Positions 11,301-18,852 of a stretch of 64,000 nucleotides of DNA are shown here, piece after piece. A program made the position numbers and the translations under genes. Under the pieces are notes generated by a model. That model made no database searches, was not told the DNA's origin, and worked only from the letters and a program-made list of their open reading frames with translations. Location of the stretch: positions 434,001-498,000 of the forward strand of contig JAACJP010000022.1 of the NCBI GenBank assembly GCA_013368375.1, given 5' to 3'. Numbering within the stretch: the stretch's first letter is position 1; each line of letters begins with the position of its first letter. The stretch is from Tricholomella constricta (lineage: Eukaryota; Basidiomycota; Agaricomycetes; Agaricales; Lyophyllaceae).

Positions 11301-11447
11301 TTTATGCGAAAGCACGGAGTAATTCTGGACTTCGCAACGAATACAGTTGTGGTCAACGGTGTATCAACCGAAGCCACAAAGGTAGACCTTCGTGATACTG
11401 ATGGACGGCTGCGCCGCTATCGTACCACGGATAAACCCCGCGATTGA
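8316..11447 (+). CDS. gag: Element C gag with zinc knuckle and aspartic protease
   Basis: The product is 1043 aa from the ATG at 8316. The N-terminal third is Pro/Ser-rich. The central capsid-like region (motifs FSDLERWLTDVCVHLA, FLRGEAKTWYQRHV) resembles retrotransposon gag. A CCHC zinc knuckle, CYKCGKKGHYSREC, lies at 10627-10668. After an acidic stretch, an aspartic protease follows with the LWDSGSTTTGI active-site motif near 11070-11100 and YDMIIGTPFMRKHG as the second conserved block. The frame ends in a UGA at 11445-11447, and the same phase stays open into pol. Gag forms the particle in which the RNA is copied; the protease cleaves the polyprotein. Confidence 0.93.
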   Translation: MDPNRAPPSATSSENTPTIQSIVDPPVPRPPTAYVPPQRRSDEVGQGLVAAEGPTAVSSPELLSMHATARPAARLGTLGVETAEDASLRHASDEGDVQLALQQAYAAYAASRTPTAAPQSPVQAPVHANMDNQSVTSAYLRRRALSPVSSTAESDAGTLNLFRFSPLLKCQVHLYWLEYQSVVPDASLRTQMNENALSSAYVHCAIMDTELDTNSIEFVKLVIEGIRFEIDNYTLSNVLKASRSSTPKASQVPAETADSIGPVLTTPVKIEDRVDETHDDVKPIEDRPAPTQTLRFTTETSPPVIQVPGNASRRYPMADSWADRVALQRERDRDLQQQGHSVYDDQGVIFVGRQPVDQMKSIYLESIGQPHEQDNNAQSAPNDEHLQGRDQQQTFARDRPPHETPVVRTHFTNARGRGRGMTIANLSRNPGRPSETPGRGFSMPPQVRSTSRNPGVAEAVEQHRDSMHVRLKALLEEQLGTRLQLPEGSKLRRSDASKTITPYAGGTKFSDLERWLTDVCVHLAAYQYGGDERDRERVLVVPEFLRGEAKTWYQRHVVHVNRRQRHWTFEDVILGLYDRFVQPSTMQDAREDFYDATYNESIGVQGFYDELMDHAQNMAVFPDEYTVRDTFLEGIPKDMLVALIKEGGLSPEINTVDEFVSEAKAYESASKTAAHYLARNSRRRSRRNPEVTSSRPRGGGRIGTTFIRKSALAGGLHARVVATPLRGRGGKVGVQARPDPNSGAPPNRQLERPQLHSSPTPNPSPAADVICYKCGKKGHYSRECKQKPYPVRAQIRAARTAVDEEDDDSDMDQENEADDESGHTSANEADNPPESSVDSDSDELIEVDVYDNDYYSRDSETEVLRAITELPLDETRQIKMRKVHLRASKVAKARPVHKRDDKECLATYVNVGGHDAWTLWDSGSTTTGITPAFSQVAGLRVFPLDAPITLQLGTIGSRSTVNFGSDALVKTHGSEEMLYVDIANFDRYDMIIGTPFMRKHGVILDFATNTVVVNGVSTEATKVDLRDTDGRLRRYRTTDKPRD

Positions 11448-14400
11448 CTCCCACGAGTCACAGTAGAGGACGTTCCGGAGGAAGAGGTGCACAAAATGCA
11501 TAGTCTTCCATCGGACGCGCCATGTCTACTGATGAGCGAGGAAGAGTATATAGATACTCTTCAGGGGGAGAAAGGGTCAACCGAGTATGTCAAAACGCAC
11601 AAAATGCAGCACAAAGAACCCAAATCTTCGCAAATCGATAATTTGGGTAGCACTGAGGAAAAGGTAAAAATACCGGAACCACAAGTGTCGCCACAAGTGG
11701 TGCAGGAGAGACCCAAGCGAACATTTTGGGATCGACCTGTACCACATCCGCACGTCGACTGGGCGTACGATCCTCGAATGCCATTTGAATGGAATGAGGT
11801 AATTGCGTCCATGCGTGCATATACGCGAGTCCAAGCGCCTCAAGGCGAGATATATCGCGATGCGCGCCCAGACGAAATATCCGAACCGTCAGTATACGTC
11901 GGGACAATAGCTGGTAGTACTACAGGAAGTATGCCACAGTCACGACAAGTACAACTGGAGGTACCAGATGAGACGGAAGAACGGCTACAAGCCCTCCGCG
12001 ATAGGTATGAAAAACCAACCGTGGAAGGGAAACGACGAAAGGATGGGAATACTAAAATCAAAAGTAAACTCACTACTGAAGATTATCCCCGCCTACGTCA
12101 GCAATGGCATGATGAATTTCAAGACATGGTGAACGGAACACCTAACACGTTGCCACCGTGGAGGGAAGTTAACCATGAGATTCATTTAATCGATGAGAAT
12201 GCACGGTATCACTACCATTTACCGCGGTGTCCAAATTCGCTGAGAGAAGAATTCCACGCGAAGATAAACCGCTATGTGGATGCTAAGTGGTGGGAGCCAC
12301 GGTCCGTCAGCCAAGCAGCCCCACTACTGTGCATACCGAAGAAAGATGGTTCGCTACGAACTGCACTAGATGCACGTCAACGGAACGATAACACCGTGAA
12401 AGACGTGACGCCACTACCCGATCAAGAAATTATTCGGGAAGATGTGGCGCGGGCGAAGATTAGATCAAAAATTGATCTAACCGACGCCTATGAGCAAGTG
12501 CGTATACGACCAGAGGATGTACATAAAACAGCCTTTGCGACTATCGCCGGCACCTATGTCAGCAATATAATGCAGATAGGTGACTGCAACGCACCTGCCA
12601 CATTCCAGAGACTCATGACGTCAACCTTTCGAGACTTGATTGGTAGATTCATGCACGTCTACCTGGATGATATCTTTATCTTTTCAGAATCGATAGAAGA
12701 GCATGAGAAACACCTACGAATAGTATTCGAGAGACTCAGAGCTGCTTCTTTGTATCTGAAATGGAAGAAATGCGAATTATACGCTGAACGCGTTGATTGC
12801 CTTGGACACATTATCGACGATCGCGGTATACACCCTGATGTCGATAAACTAAGCCGCATACGCGAATGGCGAACACCGCGATCATATAATGATATTCAGC
12901 GGTTCGTCGGACTAGTAAATTACTTGGGTAACTTCCTACCTGATATTACTGCGTATACGGGACCCCTCATGTCCATGACGCAAAACGGGTTGCCGTTTCA
13001 TTGGAGACCGATCCATGATCGGTGTTTTCAAATGATAAAACAAATATGTTGTAGGACACCAGTCATACAGCCTATAGACGTTAAGAATAAAGACCCTATA
13101 TGGCTTATATGTGATGCCTCGAAGACCGGCGTCGGAGCCATGTACGGCCAAGGACCCACTTGGCAGACATGTCGGCCCGCTGGGTTCATGTCGAAGAAGT
13201 TCACGAGCGCTCAGCAAAATTATGCTGTATACGAGCTCGAAACTCTTGCGATTCTAGAAGCCCTATTAAAATGGGAAGATAAATTGGTTGGTTACAATAT
13301 CCATGTAATCACAGACCATAAAGCGCTAGAGTTCTTCAAAACTCAAGTAAATCTGTCACCGCGTCAACGACGCTGGAACGATTATATGTCACGGTTTACC
13401 TTTGACATTACATATGTAAAAGGGGAACTGAACAAAGTAGCAGATTGCTTATCCCGCTACTTTGAAGGAGACGCACCTAATGAGGTGCAGAGCGTCAACG
13501 ACTATGTGCGCGCCGACGCGCGCATAGATCCAGACGGAGAGGATCTCCCACCCTCGCGCCTGCAAGAAGTGGCTGAACGAGTTATCGAAATTCGAGCCAT
13601 GCAAGACGTGGAAGTGAGGCGTAGTCGCCGCCTCCAGGAACGGCGTGAGGATCGAGAAATCGAAGCCGCCATCCTGGAAGAGTTTCAGCAACCTACCGTA
13701 CAGTCTGAAGCCTCGACCAGTCAACAACCGACTGGGGCCCCTTCAGAACGCGAACAAACGCTGGGCAAGGCATTGTTTCAACAGCCCGCGCCTGCGCCGC
13801 GTCCAGACCCACGCCCACGGGATGGCGATGCTTCATTCTTGGAAGCCGTACGAAAAGGTTATAAAACCGATAAATTGTTCACAGTAATAATGGACAAGCC
13901 CGGTGAATTTACGCATTTTACTCAACGAAATGCGTTAATTTGGACAACCAATCCAGCCGGCGTAGAGGTTCTATGTGTTCCTCGTGATCGTAAATTGATC
14001 ACTCAGCTCATAGAACAAGCACATACGTCCGTTGGACACTTTGGAGCCCAGCGTACCACGGAATACCTCCGACGCTGGTACTGGTGGCCCACCGTTACTG
14101 CAGAAGTTCGCAAGTTCTGTCAAACTTGTGAATCATGTCAGCGAGCCAAGGGTTTGAACCAGAAACCTGCAGGCAAAATACATTCGCTACCAGTGCCCAT
14201 TAAACCATGGGACTCCATTGGAACGGACTTTATAGGCCCGTTCCCCGAATCTAAAGGCTATAACTACCTATGGGTTATTATGTGCCGAATGACGAGCATG
14301 GTGCATTTAATTCCAGTGCATACGCGCATGACAGCGTCTGAATTGTCCTGGATATATATGCGCGAGATTGTTCGTCTGCATGGTCTTCCTAGTTCCATCG

Positions 14401-15305
14401 TGAGCGATAGGGACTCGAAGTTCACGTCCAAATGGTGGCGAGAACTTCACAAGATCCTTGGATCAAAACTGCTCATGTCCACGTCGTTTCATCCCCAAAC
14501 GGATGGACAAACTGAGCGTGCAAACCGCAGTATCGGACAAATATTCCGTACTGTGGTGCGCCACGACCAGAAAGACTGGGTCGATCGCGTAAATATGACC
14601 GAGTTCGCAATTAATGCGAGTGTATCGGAAACTACCAAATACGCGCCTTTCGAACTCAACAGCGGATACATGCCCTCCATGATCAAGGAAATTCGCAGTG
14701 ATAATGTGATTCCTCGAGGCATCCGCCAGTTCGCAGAACAAGCCCTATCGAATCTCGCGGAAGCCCACGATGCTATTATCGAGGCCCGCGTGTTCCAAGC
14801 GCTGAATGCGAATAAACGCCGGAGTGATGATCCTAAGATTATCACTGGCGATTTAGTTTACCTATCTACGAAGAATTTGAATCTTCCAAAGGGTAGAGCA
14901 CGCAAATTGTGCCCCAAGTTCGTGGGGCCATATCGTGTATTGAAGGCGGAGCCAGAGACATCCAATTATACGTTGGAACTGCCCTCCGCGCTTCAGCAGC
15001 GACGCCTGCACGCGAAATTCCATGTTTCAGTGCTGAGACCGTACTACGCTACGGAGGACGCACTGTTCCCGAATCGAGCGCACCCAGAGCCTTATGACTT
15101 TGGTGCACCAGACGACCACGAGTGGTTCGTCGAGGAGATTCTGGGACATAGGTGGTCCTCGGGCACCATTGAATTTCACGTTCAATGGTCCTTGGGGGAC
15201 ACTACGTGGGAGCCGCGTGAGCACTGCGAATCCCTGGCTGCTCTCGATAGATACCTCGAGCTCCAGGGAGTGAAGCGTGTATCGCAGCTCGCGAAGCTGC
15301 GCTGA
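11448..15305 (+). CDS. pol: Element C pol: RT, RNase H, integrase, chromodomain
   Basis: This is about 1285 codons in the same phase as gag, opening directly after the gag UGA. The first in-frame ATG is at 11496. Reverse transcriptase has KIDLTDAYEQVRI and the catalytic HVYLDDIFIF near 12650. RNase H has LICDASKTGVGAM and YELETLAI. Integrase shows the HHCC zinc finger (HTSVGHFGAQRT..CQTCESC), then D in GTDFIGPF, D in VSDRDSKF and E in QTDGQTERANRS. The last 55 residues form a chromodomain (WFVEEILGHRW..FHVQWSLGDTTWEPREH), the mark of chromoviruses, which usually targets integration to modified chromatin. No internal stop or frameshift is seen, so the enzyme could be active. Confidence 0.95.
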   Translation, partial: LPRVTVEDVPEEEVHKMHSLPSDAPCLLMSEEEYIDTLQGEKGSTEYVKTHKMQHKEPKSSQIDNLGSTEEKVKIPEPQVSPQVVQERPKRTFWDRPVPHPHVDWAYDPRMPFEWNEVIASMRAYTRVQAPQGEIYRDARPDEISEPSVYVGTIAGSTTGSMPQSRQVQLEVPDETEERLQALRDRYEKPTVEGKRRKDGNTKIKSKLTTEDYPRLRQQWHDEFQDMVNGTPNTLPPWREVNHEIHLIDENARYHYHLPRCPNSLREEFHAKINRYVDAKWWEPRSVSQAAPLLCIPKKDGSLRTALDARQRNDNTVKDVTPLPDQEIIREDVARAKIRSKIDLTDAYEQVRIRPEDVHKTAFATIAGTYVSNIMQIGDCNAPATFQRLMTSTFRDLIGRFMHVYLDDIFIFSESIEEHEKHLRIVFERLRAASLYLKWKKCELYAERVDCLGHIIDDRGIHPDVDKLSRIREWRTPRSYNDIQRFVGLVNYLGNFLPDITAYTGPLMSMTQNGLPFHWRPIHDRCFQMIKQICCRTPVIQPIDVKNKDPIWLICDASKTGVGAMYGQGPTWQTCRPAGFMSKKFTSAQQNYAVYELETLAILEALLKWEDKLVGYNIHVITDHKALEFFKTQVNLSPRQRRWNDYMSRFTFDITYVKGELNKVADCLSRYFEGDAPNEVQSVNDYVRADARIDPDGEDLPPSRLQEVAERVIEIRAMQDVEVRRSRRLQERREDREIEAAILEEFQQPTVQSEASTSQQPTGAPSEREQTLGKALFQQPAPAPRPDPRPRDGDASFLEAVRKGYKTDKLFTVIMDKPGEFTHFTQRNALIWTTNPAGVEVLCVPRDRKLITQLIEQAHTSVGHFGAQRTTEYLRRWYWWPTVTAEVRKFCQTCESCQRAKGLNQKPAGKIHSLPVPIKPWDSIGTDFIGPFPESKGYNYLWVIMCRMTSMVHLIPVHTRMTASELSWIYMREIVRLHGLPSSIVSDRDSKFTSKWWRELHKILGSKLLMSTSFHPQTDGQTERANRSIGQIFRTVVRHDQKDWVDRVNMTEFAINASVSETTKYAPFELNSGYMPSMIKEIRSDNVIPRGIRQFAEQALSNLAEAHDAIIEARVFQALNANKRRSDDPKIITGDLVYLSTKNLNLPKGRARKLCPKFVGPYRVLKAEPETSNYTLELPSALQQRRLHAKFHVSVLRPYYATEDALFPNRAHPEPYDFGAPDDHEWFVEEILGHRWSSGTIEFHVQWSLGDTTWEPREHCESLAALDRYLELQGVKRVSQLAKLR

Positions 15306-15446
15306 GGTGTGGCATGCCATGTGCGCCACACAGCCACAGCGTGGCTGGACTCGATCACTTCGATCGAGTGGAGTTCCGATCGGGGGAGCGGAAAATTTTT
15401 TCTCTGCCCCCTTGTGCACTACCACTACCACCAGAAATCGCACCTT

Positions 15447-18400
15447 ATGTCTTCTGGACAAGAATCGATGAGTTTTCGAGGAAACTCAAGAGGGGGAGGA
15501 ACGCGTGGACGCCGCGGTCGCAATAACCGCAGCGCTACAAGCAATTCACCTCGCGTACAACATGCGCAACAAACTACACAACCGCAAAACCAAGCGCAGT
15601 CGTCACTGTCGTTTGGATCGATAGCCTACCAGCCAACAATGGTACCGAGCTATCAGCCGTTCGAAGGACAGAATCCTTCCAACACAGGCGAGACGCCTGC
15701 TCCTGCAACCACCGTGGAGCGCACGCACGCCCCAATGGACGTTGATGGACATGGAGCGGGGCAACTCGAGCCTGGACAGATGCATGATGCTAGGAACAGA
15801 AGCATCGAGATGGGACGCCCTCCACAACAGCGTGGTGGTAATAAACCACACCGCCCAAAGGGGGGTGAGCGAGCCGTCGAAGAGAAGGAAGGAAATCCCT
15901 CGAACTCTCACGGAAATACTCGAGGTACGCATGCTGCGCCACGCAACGCACCACATGCTCATATGGGAACGAACCCAGACGGTATACTCAACCGCCTTGA
16001 GTCCGTCGGAGTAGCACCCGACTTTGTAGTCGACTTCATCCATGATGGAATGGCAAGGGTCGTGATAGGACAACTACTCGACACCATTGACCGCCTTCAA
16101 AGAGAAGTTGACCAGCAAACCATGGCTAAACGCCACATCACCGAGGAGCTGCAACGCGCGCTACGCAAGCGCCCCGCATCGCCGAACGCGATGCCTTATA
16201 CCGACAAGCGTAGTCGGACGCAGGGTCCTCAGACCGCACCCACATCGGTGCAGTCCACGGCGCCAGCGCAAGAAATAGGATCTGCGCCCACAAGCGCCGC
16301 CAAAGTACCTCTAGTGATCCCCACTATTGAGGTACCCTTTCCTCTTGGCGTACCTCCGCACATTGATGCTGGACGTATTGTACTTACGATACGTCAGGCC
16401 TTTGCGGTGCCCGAGCAGATGCCCGTCGACGATGTACGATTGGTCGACGCTAGCTCGCCTGCCGATGAACCGATGCAAGAGACTGTAGAGCCCTCTACCA
16501 TCGGTACACTGAAGGAGGAACCAGCAAGCGAAACCGCCGACGAGCGTAGCTTACGAATGAAGCACAACGCCTCAGTCCGCCGCGACCGCCTTGCTGCAGA
16601 CCGAGAAGCCAACGAACGCTTGAAGTATAACTTCGAGACATTCGTCGGACGCATTCCAGATACCATTGGCGTACTACACATCAATGGTACTCCCGAACGC
16701 CACAACGCGTTTGGTGGACTACTTCACCGACGCCTGTACTGGTCACCGTACAGTAATACGGTGTTTGCCTCTCAGAGCGCTAGTCGCGCTCTAGAATACG
16801 AACGTGAACACAAAACCGCATTCAATGCGACAGGCTCACCTTTGTACAAGTGTGCACCTCGCGGGTTCCCTATGTCCCCTCGAGACATCCGCAATCTGGT
16901 TCAGTTCCGTGACGATAACTTCAACATGGATACCGACCGTGTGGAAGCTGTTAGGGCGACCCTTACAGTGGAGCGCTATCGCACTGGCAGAGGGGAATCC
17001 AATGTTATATTATGTATGATAGAGAGAGCGTAAGTATGACCTACCTGGCAGAGGGGAATCCAATGAGAATAGAGTAAAGGATTCCCCCATGTCAGGAGGT
17101 TGACTATATACAAATATGTTACTTGAGGGCCGGCAGTATGATACTTGAGGGCCGGCTCTCTGGGGTGTATGTACAAATCGGTCGTTCGGTCACGTGATCA
17201 CCCGAGGAATCGGTTGGTCACGTGATCACCTGAGGACTTTGGTCGGTCACGTGATCACAATCGGGGGACAGTTGGTGAGCGTCGGAGGGCGCGAACGGGT
17301 GTTCCCCTGACAGAAGCCCACTACCTACTCTGGGACTTCTATCGTATTGCGTCACGATACGCCGAACCCCACAGAGACCGGACTATGAAGTTTATCCTTC
17401 AACGAGAATACTTCGATCCGGCTCACAAACCATCGATACGCGATGACGCTGCGTGGACACGACCTGTGTTACCACCGCCCGCTGGAGTATTGTCCACTTC
17501 AGCGCGCAACCCTCGAACCCGAGGTGCGGGTTTACCCATACCATCGGTATCGCAAGCCCTGGACTTCAACGTGTGGGGACAATATATTGTACACCACGGA
17601 AGGCCAGGCCTAGACAACGTATACAGCGGTCTAGTGATCGACTACAACTTCTCGATCCACTTCCGCACTGTGGTCGGGTATGCCCTTGGTCGCGCCATAA
17701 GCCCTACCCGAGCCGCATCTCGTGTCGCATTCATGCGCCTATACGCCATGATCATTGCTCGACCGAACCTCTATCGAGAAGCGGTGGACTCGTGGAATGC
17801 CATTCACCCATTGGATCGCATCCCCGACCACTTACCTTCTACGGCAAGCCTTGGTCGCTTAGCTCTTCCTGAGGAGCATGCCGCCAACCTAACCGAAACG
17901 GACGTAATCCGTACTCTTCTTGCCAATCGACTACCCGTCGCTTGGATTGATCACGCCTATCCCTACGGCCTCCACTACTTGGATGCGCATTATACGGGAA
18001 CCACAATTGATTGTACACTATACGACAATGTGGACGACGATCGACTTGTTTGGCTATGTCGTTATGGGATACCCCCGGCCATTCCTCAATGGGATGGATG
18101 GCGACAACCGACCCGCGATGATATCGCTAGACTCCACGTACTACTCGACTGCGAGAAAGAGCGAGGACTGGACACTGCGCACGCTCGCGGCCTACACCCC
18201 GTAGGATACGACATCACGTCAATGAAGTTCATCACTGGACGTGACCGCGAAGCTACTGTACTCTACGACGGCGATCTGGTGTTTAACGATACCACTGACC
18301 CGCCTGCGCCACCGCCTATGGTGGAAGGTCCTCCGCTCCCAACTATCGAGTCCACTACGTCGCCAGCACCCTCTGCTCCATCTAGTTCATCCGCACCACT

Positions 18401-18464
18401 GGTCCTTGTACCAGAGGCTAACGCTTCTGATGACCATGCGATGGATGTAGTCGAGAAGGCTTAA
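15447..18464 (+). pseudogene. Element C third ORF, interrupted by a solo LTR
   Basis: Downstream of pol, in the position of env, a long frame starts at the ATG at 15447; the phase is open from the pol UGA at 15303-15305. It runs to 16948, is broken by a 364-bp solo LTR, and resumes at 17318 in the right phase to stop at 18464. Without the insert and one target copy it would be about 880 aa. The N-terminal region is RGG/RGRRGR and Gln/Asn-rich. The middle has a predicted helical stretch (QLLDTIDRLQREVDQQ). The C-terminal half looks globular (HNAFGGLLHRRLYWSPYSN, APRGFPMSPRDIRNLV, VVGYALGRAISPTRAASR). No signal peptide, transmembrane segment or cysteine pattern supports an envelope protein. Function is unknown; RNA binding through the RGG region is a guess. 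Confidence 0.75.
16949..17312 (-). mobile_element. Solo LTR of family A inside element C ORF3
   Basis: The sequence is 364 bp beginning TGTTAGGGCGACCC and ending CCCCTGACA, which is the reverse complement of the family A LTR ends. It is flanked by GAAGC at 16944-16948 and 17313-17317. It is shorter than and clearly diverged from the 503-bp family A LTRs at 61-62 kb. It carries two identical 21-bp repeats (16984-17004 and 17045-17065) and three copies of a GTCACGTGATCAC motif at about 17190-17258. Confidence 0.93.
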
Positions 18465-18607
18465 CGACAACGTCGAGTGTACGCCACAGTCATGGTAGTC
18501 GTCGAAATACATACGCGATCACTAATTGAGCGGGAGTTGTATACTCACGCTTTGTAATTATAATAATAACCATGCACATCCATCTGCTGAGATCATACAT
18601 TGATCTC

Positions 18608-18618
18608 AAAGGGGGGTG
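18608..18618 (+). promoter_or_regulatory. Element C polypurine tract
   Basis: AAAGGGGGG lies 2 nt before the right LTR start at 18619. It is the expected primer site for plus-strand DNA synthesis during reverse transcription. Confidence 0.85.
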
Positions 18619-18852
18619 TGTAACGACGGCGCGTTACAATACGTCTATATTGAGACGCGACCTGTTTGGCATTACCTTCTGGTAATGCACGACCATCTTT
18701 GTTATGCGTATATAAATGTCCTGTACAGTTTATGCTTAGATAATCCTTTGCACCTTCACCCTGTACACGTACTTAGCAGAATCCCACAGATTGGTCTAGC
18801 TTAACGTGTCTGGTGTCTCGCAAGGATCCCCCAACCCCGTACATCCGTTACA
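18619..18852 (+). repeat. Element C 3' LTR
   Basis: The LTR is 234 bp, the same length and apparently the same sequence as the 5' LTR. It is followed directly by the second GATAT target copy at 18853-18857, after which element B pol resumes. Confidence 0.95.

Larger units (their letters stand above)
7958..18852 (+). mobile_element. Element C, complete 10.9-kb Ty3/gypsy chromovirus with a third ORF
   Basis: The order is LTR (7958-8191), gag-protease (8316-11447), pol (11448-15305), third ORF (15447-18464, interrupted by a solo LTR), polypurine tract (18608-18618) and LTR (18619-18852). Both LTRs are 234 bp, start TGTAAC, end GTTACA and look identical by eye, which implies a recent insertion. 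The target duplication GATAT is perfect. All three reading frames lie in the same phase and are separated by single UGA codons. The insertion point is within the integrase of element B, in opposite orientation. Confidence 0.95.

Noticed and set aside
15447..18464. ORF3 as an envelope gene
   Set aside because: No signal peptide, transmembrane helix, cleavage site or cysteine pattern was seen; position alone is not enough.
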